A DNA stretch of 64,000 nucleotides from Pseudevernia furfuracea (taxonomy: Eukaryota > Ascomycota > Lecanoromycetes > Lecanorales > Parmeliaceae), in the NCBI GenBank assembly GCA_022315425.1, contig JAIUPT010000013.1:372001-436000 (forward strand), read 5' to 3'. Positions 44,546 through 57,689 of the stretch are shown piece after piece; within the stretch, counting starts at the first letter, position 1, and every line of letters starts with the position of its first letter. Both the position numbers and the translations under genes were made by a program. Below the pieces are notes generated by a model. It was not told where the DNA came from. It saw nothing but the letters and a program-made list of their open reading frames with translations, and did not search any database.

Positions 44546-46845
44546 CTTTGCTCGGACTCTCAATCAAAATGATTCCTGCCGGGAAAGTAAGCCTTCGCTG
44601 ACCAGTCTCCCTGATCGTGATGGCTTCCTGACTTCTCCACAAATCAATACAACAGGAAGTAGTCTGACCGGTCCTTTTCAAGCCGAGTGGAACCAAATCC
44701 CTCCAGCGGTGGCGCCGAACATTGAAGCCTCTTCAAGGTGGAGATCAATCACGTTGTGCCGGCCACCAAGCTTCCAAAAATGATCCAGGATCCAATATCA
44801 CACAGGGCGTCGAAAGACTTCCAGGGAACAGAATTGGACCTCTTGCACACGATACGTATAATCAACTTGGGAAGTAAGCGATCTCAATCACGACCAAGCA
44901 GTGTGTCGTGTCCAAGGCTGTCTCGACGCGAGGGGTTTTGAGAGTATTTCCGCCTGGTTGGTCCACAAAACGCGTTCCTTTGCGCCGTAGTTCCCTCCAA
45001 AATGTCTCAGCTCGGCGAGTAAGAGGGCAGTCGGTATGGCGAAGGGTGGTACGTTGGGATGGCCAGGGTATCAGATTGGAGTCGGAAAGCCTGACAATAG
45101 AAAAATATGATGGAGGAGGATTAGAAGCAAGTCAAAGTCTTGAAAGTCTTGGAAGTCTTAAAAGGTCAACAAAGCAGTACGCAATGCAATGGACGTCACA
45201 AAGACCTGTACCACTCAGAAATCCTGTGGTTGTACAGCCTAGGTCATATTACATATTATAAGACTACTCGTCTAACCACATCTGCTTGCGACACCCTGGA
45301 ACTTGGTGGAGCCGAGGAGTCAAATGATACTTGGACATTTTATGATTTGGGGGAAGTTTAGTAGTGCGAGTCCGAAGGAGTCAAACAGCAGACACCTTGC
45401 TTCGAATAGCCTTGTTGAGTGGTCGTTGGCGTCCGCTAAAGCAAACCTGGTAAGAGTCGGGCACTATGAATTGCGTATTCTGAAACTTTATTGCTTTCTG
45501 ATTGGTTGGCAAGATGTTGAACAACTCCGTTCTCTATCTCTCAGCCTTTGACAAGCTTTGGAAAAGCGGCGCCTGCTTCTCCTGGCAATGGAAACGGAGG
45601 TCGAATGCCTACACGCGCTCGAGGGTGCATTTGCATTATGGCCGCAGGCCGACCTGCAGCTAAGCCTAGCTTCGACCGAGCTTGTCGCGTGGGTGCATGA
45701 CACTTGAGCTAAACCTCCAACCGAGCAAGAATTACCTAGGCAATCTCTATCACTGCCGACCTCAACTCAAGTAGCCGGGACTTACTGAGAAAGCAGAACC
45801 GGGAGGCTTGACATGGCTTTTGTCGTGTCTCAATGCGGAAGACCACCTCGTCTCAACTTCACCATGACTACTTCTGCCACGGTTAAAATTGCTCGTCCTT
45901 GGCATCATGCATGACGGCTTGTTGCATGCGAAAACGGCCTCTAGGCAGGCTTGGCTTACATGAACGTCTGAGGGTCAGCAGCGAACGGGCTCTCTGATGT
46001 GTCTCCTGGATGTTCATAGCGAAAAAGCGCAAATGGTACACCAACTGTTCCGTATCTTCGGACTCTCTGCCGTCCTGCTCCTACTGGACTGGAAGGTTGT
46101 ATTCAGAACCGGGGCACGACTTGCGTCGAGAAACACCGTTCTGAACGGCCCCCAGTAGAAGATGACTCGGCAAGCGACGTCAGCCACGATTGGCTTTGCC
46201 TCTAGTCTCTACAAGCCATAAAATAATGCCAATCGCATTGGCGCCGAGACACCCTGAATTGTCCTTTGGCTATGGTTGTGACCAGGTCATCTCCATGCGC
46301 CACGCCGTCGCTATCACATCACCCGCAGCATAATTACGGAATGTGACTTTTCTAGTCGCTTTCTCACGCCTTCTACGCAGGTTTGAAAGTGGGTGATAGT
46401 GTTGGGTAGAGAATCCTACGTACTGGGACATTAAGATTTGGTACTCGGGCGCCGTGAAGCTGGGTTAGCAGACACCCAACGAACCAAAGAGGGGATAGCC
46501 TCAACAAGCTGTACGCCCAGTGGACAGAAGTTGTCGTTTCAACTGCAGCGAGCTGTGGAATAAACGCATGCACTTTCCCATCACAGTAGCGATTACATAT
46601 GGGGGGTTTTTTTTTCTTTTTTTTTCTTTTTTTTTAGTGGGTCTGCTTTCATGGCCTGAAGAGGTACATTGAGCTGCAGCAAGACGCCGGATGCGGGAGC
46701 AATCAAGGCTCTTGTCGATCTTTTACTTTTGTTGAAGGTGACAGGTCAAGGTAAACCTGGATGAGCGGTGCATATGCACCTTTGACAGGTTCGCCTTCCG
46801 TATGCGGCCGGGATCATCTGACATTTTTCTCTCGCACGCTTTGGT

Positions 46846-46881
46846 TTCTTTTCTTTTCTTTTCTTTTCTTTTCTTTTCTTT
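46846..46881. repeat. (TTTTC)n repeat
   Basis: About seven TTTTC units. A separate T-rich run broken by single C residues lies at about 46608-46635. Confidence 0.85.
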
Positions 46882-47350
46882 GCGCGGGCCAAGCATGAGT
46901 CAGCGTGATCACTTTCCTATTGGGCATTTGGGCCAATGCTTTTCTATTCCATTGGCAATCATGCATGGCATGGTCTTCTGACCGCGTTTTCCCCAAGAGA
47001 CTATGACTGAAAAGGAGGATGAGTGGATGAGGGGTTTTAAGAGGCTTTAAAGCTCGCTTCGTAACCGAGCTAGAGAGAGCAATTCCATGGTTTCTATCCC
47101 TGCCTCCCGAGCCGCTAAATCTGCGCATCGATCGACCCGTCGCTATCCCGGTCGCAAATCATTGATTCGCTATGATGGGCGAGTTAAATCAATTCAATCC
47201 AATCAAACAAATAGTACAGAGTTACATCATAATCATCATGGTGGCTCGGACCAGCAGCAAACTAGTGAAAGTGATTCATAGAACTTTCATAGAACGATCA
47301 ATCTTGACACCTTTCCAACCTATGTCCTCGGAAAAAAAGAAAAAAAAATA

Positions 47351-47388
47351 GAAAAATAGAAAAATAGAAAAATAGAAAAATAGAAAAA
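47351..47388. repeat. GAAAAATA tandem repeat
   Basis: Nearly five units of the 8-mer GAAAAATA, preceded by A-runs. Confidence 0.85.
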
Positions 47389-47547
47389 CCAAATTTCAAA
47401 AGACGCCCGTCATGCAAGCACGGAAGGCACAGAGCAAAGACGGTCGGCGTTACTCTTTAACACCAACCATGTGACGGAAAATGATCCTTTCAAACAGGAT
47501 TCGCTTGTCTTCCTTTCCAGACCCCCCTCTTCGACCTTGCATTATTG

Positions 47548-47620
47548 GTATTATGTATTATGTATTATGTATCATGTAACATGCATGTACCATGTATTAT
47601 GTATTATGTATTATGTATTG
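47548..47620. repeat. TATTATG-type tandem repeat
   Basis: Units of TATTATG, interrupted by CATGTAACATGCATGTACCA which is itself partly palindromic. Confidence 0.8.
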
Positions 47621-49108
47621 TGATCAAATGATGATTGCAGGGCTATGATTACCTTATGATTCTTACCTTGTGCCTTGTTATTATATTACTTACATCCGAG
47701 GATTACCATATCATCATGATTATTATCAAACTCGCCTTCACTTTCTCACTTTCCATTCTTCATGCGTCTCTGCCGCCAGCCACGCAACTACTAGCAACCC
47801 TTTTCCCGAGCTTTACCATGGTCCCGTCAACTTTAGCTTCAATCCCCACGCGACATGCAATTCCACAAAATCTGTCATATCCATTCCAATCCATTCCAAT
47901 CCATCCCAATCTGCCCCCGCGGTACTTCGGTCTCAAGCACAGCTGCACAAGGCCTGCTGCCTGCTTTCGCAGTACCCGGTTACAACAAAAGCCTACTGCT
48001 AACGGTGCAGCAACTCGGAGATTATGACTTCCGCTCCAATGCATCATGACCATTGTGGCATTCGACCTTTGTCACTCGTCCTCCCAATTTCATTATTCAT
48101 ACATATACTACACCTCTTTCCGACGGCAGCCAACATAGAGTAAGAGTAGCCCACGAGTGGAAGATAATAGGTACGCACTCACAAGCCTTTCTGGCACACA
48201 ACACACACTACTCTTGAAAGAAAGAATTGTCGAAATCGATTGCGACACTCGACGCCGACCCCGGGGATTCCGAATGTTGGACTACCCTCAAATTTCACAG
48301 GCAATACTTGCCTCTTCCTTCGCCGATGGTGGAGATGGCTGTCAGAGAGAAGGAACGTGGCATCCACGTGGGGGCCAGGTCCTTGGGCCCAACACCGAGG
48401 ATGACCGTCACTAGCGTCACCACCTCATCACCCACCAACCCACAACATTTGCACGATCTGACCCTAATGACTTGCAGATACGCTGTCTCAGAGCGCTTGG
48501 CAGAGCTAAAAATAATGCTACATGGCCAACGGTCCGCTTCACCGAGTCGTGCCGCCGGCTCGAGTATCACGAATCAGTACCAATCACATAGCTTCTACAC
48601 TCTTTCTGAATACTCGAGCCGCGCAGTGCCGTCTGAAAACCATGTTTCTTGCTACTCATGGGAGTACGCCCGGTGACTGATATCTACCCAGGAAATATAA
48701 GCCGTCATCATTACCATGCTCCCTACAGTCAATCGATCAAGTCAATGTACTAAAATTATGCAAGATCTTCATGCAGGGTTTTGCTCCATCGTGCCACCGC
48801 TTTCTCCGCGGATATCTTAATACTCACTCTTTTGAGACGAGATCCGAGATCTGAGAAGAATTCCCCACTCTGTCTGTAACGGCGCTCTCCGTGTGGAGTC
48901 GACGGCACGACTATCTGTCCAAGATGAATGCAGGCAAAGTACGCCACCTGAGCATACCGAGTCCATTTCAATATGGAGTCAGCAGACACAGAGACACATT
49001 GGGCAGAGCGTGCAATCTTCCATCTACCCTTGTCTCTCACGGCATTTGACGTGTAACCTATCATCGTGTGCTTGGACGCAAAAGAACCCAGCCGCCTCGT
49101 CTACTGCT

Positions 49109-49138
49109 CCCCCCGCCCCCCCCCCCCCCCCCCCCCCC
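49109..49138. repeat. Poly-C tract
   Basis: Six C, one G, then 23 C. The complementary strand is a G-run able to form a quadruplex-like structure. Confidence 0.9.
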
Positions 49139-49611
49139 TGCACACTTTCTGATCCCGGACACTTGCATCAAGCAACGACAACAGCAAAAATGCGAGACGA
49201 GAGTGTGGCGGAGTGTGGTCTCGACCTACCTTCTGCCTCAACCTGCTTCTACCTCAACCATCTCTCCCCCTGAAACCAAGCGAACAATATCCCGAAATCA
49301 CGGTTGGGCGACGCCATCTCGACCTCGCACACACACAAACACATACACGCACGCACCCCCACGCTTTCCCAGTCCGAGCCCTTCAATCGACAACGGGAGC
49401 CACGATCCCTCTCTCCGGTTCCCCAAAGAACAACCGCTCGCACGCACGCATGCATGCATGCCCAAAGGGGCGAGGGCAGAAAACCAACGCTTACCGCCAA
49501 TTCCAGCACACAGGGCTTGCCAGGTCTCGAGAACACCATCATCCCGCAAAAGGCCGGCGTGAGTTCCTTTCTTTACTTGCCCCTTTTTGATAGCCGCCGA
49601 CGTTGGGGGCC

Positions 49612-49656
49612 GAAGAAGAAGAAGAAGAAGAAGAAGAAGAAGAAGAAGAAGAAGAA
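49612..49656. repeat. (GAA)15 microsatellite
   Basis: Fifteen perfect GAA units. Confidence 0.95.
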
Positions 49657-49756
49657 TCATCGCATCGCGCGGCGCCTCGATCCCTATAGTGATTGATGGG
49701 TTGCGGAAATGAAGGGTTGATCCACTCCAACCAGTACGTACCAGGGGCGGTGGTGT

Positions 49757-49785
49757 TCCCCTTCCCCTTCCCCTTCCCCTTTTCC
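49757..49785. repeat. CCCCTT tandem repeat
   Basis: Four units of CCCCTT, close upstream of a run of short AGGT units. Confidence 0.85.
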
Positions 49786-50190
49786 CTATGATGGCTGACA
49801 CACGAGGTTCCCTTTAGAGGTAAGTAGGTAGGTAGAGTGTCTCCTGGTACGATTGGAGCCTTTGAAGATATCTGTTTATTTAAGATTGAAGATTTTGGTC
49901 TGTAGAGGGAGAGGGACTGACTGACTGCGTGAACTTCACGAAAGGACAGGGTGAAATCCTACAGTAGTGCCTTCGCAAGATCTGTTGCGAAAGGGAAAAA
50001 AACACAAGAGGGACCTAGTGAGGATCTAACAAGTAGGCAAATTATATAGTACGATTATCCATAGGAAATACTTAGAAAACAACACCCAACGTAAACAGCT
50101 GCCGATAGACAGGCGCCATGAAAGCTGCACAGTGACTGTCGTGAATTGGTGCATACAAACTCATCAGATGTTCATAAAATCATATCATCA

Positions 50191-52951
50191 TTAAAGCCAT
50201 CCGCCATCATCCGCACCCCCATTCCCACCTCCACCCAAATCCAACCTTGGCATGTCCAGCTTCGGCGCCGCATCCTTCTTCTTCGGACTTTTCTTCGGGC
50301 TCATCCCCCTCACATCTTCCTGCTTCGGCCCCTGTCTGACATCCTGGTACGGCCATCCATCTTCCATTGCCGCACCAACCCAGGTAGATAATGCTTCATG
50401 TACACAGCCGTAGAACTTCTCCTTGCAAGTGCGTAAGCTGACTCCCATGATTTTCTCGAAACCACTGTCTTTCAGCTCTTGCCGGAGCTGGTTACGTTCC
50501 TCGCAGGTGGGCAGGGAGGCAATGATGCCGTTCAAAAGGTCGACATGAGCGGTCAAGTAGTTCGTGGCGTCCCATTCTACGCCGCCGATGTATGGGGCAG
50601 CTGGAACAGGAGGGTGTTCGCGAGTAAAATGTCGAGAGGTGTAAGAATCCGAATTCTCCGAGATCTTTGGATAAGGAATGATATTCGTAGGGTGCAAAAA
50701 TATCCAGAAGACCTCTTTGGTCACGTTACTCATTTCTCTTTGCCAGACGCGGTAAGGCCGAGAGTGGTATATAGAGGCAATGAAGCCAGGCGGTTGGGAC
50801 TCTTCTGGTTTCGAAGGGTCGTGTAAGCATGAGAGCAGAAGGCGTGCGCGGCTTGCTAGATCGGATGAAGTAGAGTCGGCAAGATAGGTAGATAAAACGG
50901 TGATGATGATGCTGCGGGTCGTGTACTCGCTGGGCCCTTTCTTCTCTTCGTCAAAGAGCATTTGAAGCAGGGTAGGGAAAAGGGTCGCTTGAATATCCGA
51001 CAGCTGGCGCATTGCTGACGATGTCGTAGACAAAGCTTTTAGGCAAAGGAGGGTTTCATGAAGGAGTGTGTCCTCGTGCTCCTCTCTAAGTAGAAGGTTA
51101 GCAACGCCTCGATTCACACATAGGAAAAATGACGCACCTCCACTCTACTCTAATAATGCGATACAACAACTCTACAAGCTCAGTCATGCCACCTTGCGTA
51201 ATGAATGTATCAACCCAACCGACAGTTTCATTTCTCAAGAGCTGCCGCAATTTATGGATCTTGCCAACCTCAACCGAGTCTGGGGATTGTACTTCTTTCA
51301 AATACTTGATATAATCTTCAGGCACGGCTGGTTTGTTGGCTTTACTAACGAATGTAGAGCCTTGAGCGGCTCCATCAGATGCCAAGGAGGTAGAAGAAGC
51401 TGACGGTGTCAGGCCGCCCGATTTGGTTCTTTGATGGGATGCCGGACGTTCAGACTTCTGCTTCTTGGACGGAGATTGACCACTTTTACTGAACGTGAAT
51501 GTCCGGCTCCTTGGCCGCGGCTTCTTGGGTGACTCGGTGGGGCCTGTTGGGTCTACGAATTCCCCAGGATCACGCGTAGTAGCGTCATCAGTCTGAGACG
51601 GTTTCCCAGCGCTAGGCCTTGAAGATTGTAATAACAAACCCTCTGTGCTTGACGCTGATCCTGAGCCTGACTTGTCCTTTTTGATGAAGTCTGCCTTGAT
51701 ATTGGTGTCCAATGACCTCATCTTATCTCTCGTGTTCTGAGGGACGTTCCTGGCTTCCTAAAGGCCTCATTAGCCACAACTTAGCCGTCGTAGTACCTGA
51801 CTCACCAAGAGGGATTCGAAAGCACTTTCGATTGCCTTGGGGTCAAGCTGGACGGTCTCAGGGTCCTTTGGTGGTTCCTTTGGCAAGTCTTTTGCTCTGC
51901 CATTGAAGGCTGCCACCGCTGCCATTACACGTGATTTACGTTGTGGCATGGGCAAATTTGAGTCGACGGTTTCATTGCTCACTTTGCGATTATCCAAGCT
52001 TGATGGTCTTTCACTCAAATGGTTCTCCTCTGCAAACAATTTCCGGCTTGCGTCCGCAGCCTGTCCAGTCTGCTGCTGCTGCTGCTGATTGGATATGTCT
52101 ATTTGGCTTTTGTCCCGGCCAGAATTTCGCAGGCCAGATATTGTCTCGGCAAAAGAGGCTGAAGTTGAACCAGATGCGATGCATTCTGATCTTGGCCGAG
52201 GCTTTGGTCCTGCTTTTGAGGAGAGAGTTGGCTTCTGATAGTCTTGGAAATTCCTTTGCTTCGATGGCGAGTAATCTCGAGGTGTATACAATGCGACTTC
52301 TTCCTCGACTGCATATCGATCGTTGAGAGGTATCATTGTAGTATGAGAGGGTTCTTCAAAGCCTTGGGTTGCAAACTGAGCCCAGATTGGCGGTGGTGCC
52401 ATTCCCGCAGAGCTTGGTGGTGTCTGGTTCTCTTTGTCTTTCTGGCGATGACTCTCCTCAGCTTTGACACTTTTCGACGACCGTGACCTTGATAGAATGG
52501 CCGATATGCTTGTGGAGGACTTCGACTTCTTCATCTTATTTTCCTCCTCTCTCTCATGTTTCTTCTTAGAAGGTTTGTCTTTTTCCATCCCAACAAATGA
52601 TTTGAACGACGCTGAACTTGTCATCTTCTGGTCTTCTCCTAACGTTGACTTGTTCTCCTTCCGTGCTTCCATTGGCTTCTTGGGCGACGCAGTTGTGATA
52701 TTTCTGTTGCCGCCGTCTTCTCTGAGACGTTGTCTTGTATGCGGATGGTCTGATGGTAGGATTGTCTGGCTGCGGAGATACACGTAGTCTTCTTTGCCAT
52801 CAGTATCATTGCCCCAATAGGGCTGATTAGTGTTCTTGGAAGATGGCTTGCGCTGATGATTGCCGGGTATGATGGACTTGAGAACGGAAGATTTGGTACG
52901 TTTGCGCGGCGAGGCGTCAGAAGTGGCGCTCGCTCGTGCATTTGCGTCCAT
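50191..52951 (-). CDS. rid1: Formin-type GBD/FH3 domain protein without FH2 (Rid1-like)
   Basis: Three exons (52951..51806, 51757..51138, 51085..50191), about 886 aa; introns 48 and 52 bp. The first 370 residues are disordered, basic and Ser-rich. The formin GTPase-binding domain starts across intron 1 with ESLLEARNVPQNTRDKMRSL and continues after a Ser/Pro-rich insert with YIKYLKEVQSPDSVEVGKIH, LRQLLRNETVGWVDTFITQGG and, over intron 2, RIIRVEWREEHEDTLLHETL. Armadillo-like FH3 helices follow. The protein stops after a Lys-rich linker (SPKKSPKKKDA) and a Gly-rich end; there is no Pro-rich FH1 or actin-nucleating FH2. This matches the Rho-binding Rid1 type of moulds, which probably binds a Rho GTPase at sites of polar growth. 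It is not a truncated formin gene, because the end is clean. Confidence 0.82.
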
Positions 52952-53709
52952 TGTGGGTGGGCTGTAGCATAGTAATATCAGCATAACATTCATTGAAGAA
53001 GCAATTGAAACGAAGTACTGACCAAGATCGCTTGGACGGCTGGATCAGGAGCAGCCACTCTGTTCTCCTTTCTTGAACTCGCAGAGCGAATACCGATAGC
53101 TGCTGCTAGGGAGGGAAGCAGCCCTCAGCAGGTCAAAAACATGGAGACTAGTTATCTGACCCTGAAGAGTCAACAAACATTTCACCGAAGTAAATGATGG
53201 TAGTTCGAAACGTGGGGTGATTTGGCAATATTGACCCTATTCCTATTCGGGTGGTTGGCATGACAAAGTAATTCTTGCCTTCACTATCACCACCACCATG
53301 GGGAGATGGCACGATGGGTAAAGTAACTAATTAATATACCCATTGACCTCCGCAATACTAATGCGATGCTGTGTACAATCTACAACAAGGATGACCTCCT
53401 GGATTTTGCACCATTTGAGCCCCATTTTCAGAGCGTGAGAGAAGTAGCGATTCACTCTTGCGACTTTGCTGGCTGTCGCAGACTTTGTGCCGCGTTTGCT
53501 TAAGCATGAAAGTTCTGGAATCTTGAATGCTATTCGCACAATGTTCGGTTTCTATGCGCTTCTCGGAATTTCATTGCATACTTCCGGAAGAAGTCGCGAT
53601 CTCCAGATTTTAGCTTCCTTGACGCAATTTCTATCTTTTTCACTGCATATTTTGCCTTGGAACATGCGCTATAAATGTCTGGCATGCTTACAGAGTAGTA
53701 TTTCAGAGA
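52952..53709. promoter_or_regulatory. Shared region between divergent rid1 and NRAMP genes
   Basis: About 760 bp between the two start codons. The frame upstream of the rid1 ATG stays open to 52993, and an upstream 5' UTR intron is possible. No clear TATA or metal-response site was seen. Confidence 0.4.
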
Positions 53710-55549
53710 ATGAACTGTCCATCTCGGACCGATGAGCCAGCAGCACACGAGGGTTGGAATCAGAACCCTTCGGAACTAGCTGCAGATGTCACAACAAGGC
53801 AGGACCTTAATGGCATAGTCAACCTTCGGACCGGACAGGACTCCGTCAAAGAAGCAGAGGATGCGCGCCGAGACTTGCAAACAGACGGCCCCAACGAGTA
53901 TCATCGAATTGCCGATCCTGACCATACCTTGTCCTTTCGCCACCCTCAAGGTACATCAAGACCCAGTCATACTCTCGAGTCATTCCCGGAACTACGACGT
54001 GCCAACACCCCTGGCAGTGCAGAGTCAAGAGATCGATTCTCATCTTTCGGCGGCGTCTCTCCCCATGGGATATCCTCCAACCCTTTTCTTCGCATCTGGA
54101 GGATCCTTGCGAAGTTTTGCAAATTCATCGGACCTGGATTCATGATATCAGTGGCTTACATTGATCCTGGAAATTACTCCACAGATGTGGCAGCCGGAGC
54201 TGCTACAAAGTATAGGCTGTTGTTCATCGTTCTCTTGTCCAACGTCTTCGCTATTGTCCTGCAGTCATTGGCCGTGCGCTTGGGAACTGTGACTGGCCTA
54301 AACCTCGCGCAGCACTGTAGAGCTCACCTTCCAAGGTGGCTAAACATTGTTCTGTACATTATTGGAGAGTGCGCTATCGTTGCAACCGATATTGCCGAGG
54401 TTAGTCTACAGTGCTTTCCGCTTGCTTGACCTCTTCTGATTCGAGTTGCAGGTCATAGGCTCAGCCATTGCGCTCAATTTATTGATAAAAGTACCTCTCG
54501 TCTGGGGTTGCGTTATCACCATCGCCGACGTGCTCATTATTCTCATTTTCTACAGCCCTAATGGTTCTACGCGCCGCTTGCGCGCTTTCGAATACTTTGT
54601 CATGATCCTGGTTCTGGGCGTAGTAGTATGCTTCTGCATTCAGCTTTCTTACATACAAAATGCTTCTGTGGGTGAAGTATTTGATGGATACGTTCCATCT
54701 TCTGCTATCGTCAAAGGCCAAGGCATCTATCTCAGTTGTGGTATACTCGGTGCCACCGTAATGCCACATAGCTTGTACTTGGGCAGTGGACTAGTCCAAC
54801 CGCGACTCATCGACTTTGATATTGCGGCGGGGAGTTACAGCGGTCCGGATGTGACAGACCGCAGTAACAAGAACGTATACAGACCATCTCTAGCTGCCAT
54901 CCGCTCATGTCTGTCATACTCCACCGCAGAGGTCATCGTCTCGCTCTTCACTTTCGCACTCTTTGTCAACAGCGCCATTCTAATCGTTGCAGGTGCTTCG
55001 CTCTCCACGACTTCTGCAGCTGAAAGTGGCAATCTATTTGGTATCCATGATCTTCTGTCCACGACACTCGCGCCTATTGCTGGAACAATCTTCGCTCTTG
55101 CCCTACTCTTGTCGGGTACTTCCGCCGGCATTGTTTGTACAATAGCAGGCCAGATGCTTAGCGAAGGAGCTTTGCAATGGCAAATTGCGCCTTGGGTGCG
55201 GAGACTACTCACACGAACTATTAGCATTGTGCCCAGCATCATTGTCGCTGGAGCAGTAGGCAAGGAGGGCCTATCAGCAGCACTGAACGCGACCCAGTTT
55301 GCGCTCAGTGTTGCTCTGCCATTCATATCTGCGCCACTCATCTATTTCACTTGTCGAAACAAATATATGGTCGTTGGTGGCATGGAGTCTTTAGAAAGGG
55401 AGGAGACGGGGCAGGAGCTGGAACAAGAAGTGGAGAAGGTGAAGATGAGGAACCACCGGCTCGTGTCAGCCCTCGCGATCGCGATCTGGCTTGTCATTAC
55501 TATCATGGATGTGGCGTCTTTGGTATTTGCAGGGTTGGGAAAAGCATGA
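53710..55549 (+). CDS. NRAMP/Smf-type divalent metal transporter
   Basis: Two exons (53710..54399, 54452..55549), 595 aa. A hydrophilic N-terminus of about 135 residues precedes the transporter. TM1 ends with the metal-binding DPGN (GPGFMISVAYIDPGNYSTDVAAGA). TM6 has GILGATVMPHSLYLGSGLVQ, where the Met is a metal ligand; MPHS is the usual fungal form. About eleven hydrophobic segments are visible, the last IAIWLVITIMDVASLVFAGL. The family moves Mn2+ and other divalent metals with protons; in fungi Smf proteins act at plasma membrane, endosomes or vacuole. The 52-bp intron falls within TM3-4 (TDIAE to VIGSAIALN). Converges with VPS60. Confidence 0.94.
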
Positions 55550-55863
55550 CGCATGAGGGATACTGGCACCGCATAGCGTTGAAGCGTCGGGCGTATAGCA
55601 TTGGTTTCAAGTCAGATGATACCAAATGGAGGGGGACACATGTCACAAGTCAGGGAACTGGCAACAAGTCCATGTAAAGCATTTCTCCCATCGAAAGTGT
55701 GAATACTGTGGCCCTCTGCCACCAAGCAACGCCAATAAGATTTCAGGCCCATTCACATACCCATGCCCAGACCGAGGGCTCCTTGACCGGTCACAAACGC
55801 CAGACGCTAATGCCTTTTATGGTCCTCATGTACAAATCTCTCCTTCTACTTTCCCCAGATCTT
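55550..55863. other. Intergenic between convergent NRAMP and VPS60
   Basis: Two 3' ends; no feature recognised. Confidence 0.5.
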
Positions 55864-56567
55864 TCATCCCGCCGCCTCCTTCACCTTTGCACCCTCCGGT
55901 GGCTCATCGATAAAGGTCGGCACCTCATCCTGCATGAACCCCGGCATCTCTCCCACCCCTTGTCCCATTCCCAGCCCCCCCTCGAACTCGGCCTCTTCCC
56001 CCAACGCCTCCAACTCCGCGTCCAACTCGGCCTCGTCCACGTCCTCCGGGACGTCATAGCTCCGGCTCATCGACTCCTGGATCTCGTTGCCCACCTCCAT
56101 CAGATCCTGCATCTCGTCCTGCATGCGCTCAATCTTGTCGACGTCCACCTTGCCGTACTGTTTGCGCAGGGATTTGTTGGTGGATTTCATGACGTCGACG
56201 GTCGTCATGACGTTCTTCAGGTTGTCCGTCATCATGGAGGCTTGCTCCATGTTCCAGGACTGCTGCTGCATCTGGTCGCGTTGGCCCTCGTACATCTTGC
56301 GTCGCTGCAGGATCTTGAGGGCTTTTTGCTTCAGGGCGGTCTTGCCGGGCCCGTCGCGCATCTTGGACATGCGCTGCTGGTAGGTGGTCAGTTCGGCGTT
56401 CAGTTTGGCGAGTTTGACGTCGATGGATTCGACGTGGGAGTCTGTCTGTTTTGGGGGGTTAGAAAAGAGAGGTAGGTTGCCAGCTGGGAGGGAGCACTGA
56501 CGGTGGAAATGGCGCTGGACAGGGTCGGTTTCGGGGCAGTGTTTTTGGCCCCAAATAAACGATTCAT
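55864..56567 (-). CDS. VPS60: ESCRT-III accessory protein Vps60/CHMP5
   Basis: Two exons (56567..56502, 56445..55864), 215 aa, near the usual 219-230. The start MNRLFGAKNTAPKPTL is diagnostic, followed over a 56-bp intron by DSHVESIDVKLAKLNAELT and the long basic helix pair (LKQKALKILQRRKMYEGQRD, MMTDNLKNVMTTVDVMKSTN). The acidic C-terminal half contains EDVDEAELDAELEALGEEAEF, then the MIM-like end near DEVPTFIDEPP. Snf7-fold protein of the late endosome; with Vta1 it stimulates the Vps4 ATPase during multivesicular body sorting. Confidence 0.93.
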
Positions 56568-57689
56568 TTTGCTGATATCGTCAAAGACTTGGGGCTTGTC
56601 GAAGGGTGGTATGGAAGATCAGCTGCGGGTAATGAATGTTTTGCCTGCTCCGATGTTGAAGGTAGAAATCTCGGCGAAACCTCGCAGCTTGGCTCGGGCA
56701 CTGCCGAGATGCGGGATTCGCACTAGAGAGATGCCTGCTCTACGGCCACACCGTTCTCACCCACCGTCCACACTGACTTGATTCAAAATCTCTTTCCATT
56801 CCATTCCATTCCATTCCAAGCGCCATATCATCTTAATGCGCGAATCAGGTAGACCATCACATCCGGCATAGCTATGTACCTTGTGTAGCAGATGGAGATT
56901 ATAGGGGCTTTTCAAACCCGCACCAACAGCGGGAGACAGGGGTTGTCACCACGGCCGAGGGGCCAAGAGGATAGGCCGGATAGCACGTGAGATGGCTTAT
57001 TTGTCGCCGCTGTCACGGAGTTCGAGTCGAGTGTCAGAGTCGTATTGATTATTGTTGCACGCTTCAGGCTGGGATAGAAATAGAATAATAGATCGTAGTC
57101 ATAGAAGCTGATGGATTCGCGGTACCTTACAAGTAGAATAAAGTAAAGTTAGCCGGTTAGCGCGGGCTCAACATTTGAAGTTTGAATCAAATAATCTGAC
57201 CCAGCGGGAGCCCGACATTCGACATTCAGATACAACAAAGAGCTTGACTTGATACAAGACCCATTGAACAACCACTTTGTTTGACTGTGAAAAAGCATTA
57301 GCACTAGGTCGACTGTCTTCAAGTATTCTGTTACTCTACATCTGTTTACCACTCTCTGCTTTCACCCGATTTGTTGCGACCAAACCTATCCCCGACAAGG
57401 TCGCCGAATCCAGCCGACAGACGACACGCCATCTAGAGTACTTTGGCCCACTCTGAAATACAGCCTTCGTCGATCATCGTAAACTATTCTGGATCCAGAT
57501 GCCGATGACCGATGAAGTACATCTACGAATGTGGGCAAGCTTCAAATCAGGGACAGCTCGCGCCGTGGACAGCCTTTCAAACTCGGAAACTTCTCGCATG
57601 ATCAGTCACGACTCCTCCTCCGTACCCTAGTAGACTCCAGTCAGACCATATCATCCCGATCCCTCAGTTCCGCCACAGCATAAGTCGCA
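56568..57689. other. 1.1-kb intergenic between divergent VPS60 and SAPS genes
   Basis: Holds both promoters. A (TTCCA)5 repeat stands at 56794-56818. No coding frame is convincing. Confidence 0.45.

Larger units (their letters stand above)
43749..50190. other. 6.4-kb region upstream of vosA without a supported gene
   Basis: Frames of up to about 165 codons occur, but they are low-complexity or lie over simple repeats and no domain or splice-linked coding block was found. The stretch lies upstream of vosA and downstream of the Rid1-like gene. It could hold a long vosA leader or promoter, non-coding RNA, or orphan genes I cannot see. Composition is mixed rather than uniformly AT-rich. Confidence 0.5.

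Noticed and set aside
47635..48053. Overlapping frames of 97-130 codons on both strands
   Set aside because: Low-complexity sequence next to TATTATG repeats; no ATG context, domain or splice continuation.
50191..51117. Rid1-like gene considered as a formin broken before its FH2 domain
   Set aside because: It ends in a clean stop after a linker, and FH2-less GBD/FH3 proteins are a known type in moulds; no FH1/FH2 remnants lie downstream to 49,700.
54722..54800. MPHS instead of MPHN in TM6 of the NRAMP transporter, considered as a changed metal site
   Set aside because: As I recall, yeast Smf proteins also have MPHS, so this is ordinary in fungi.
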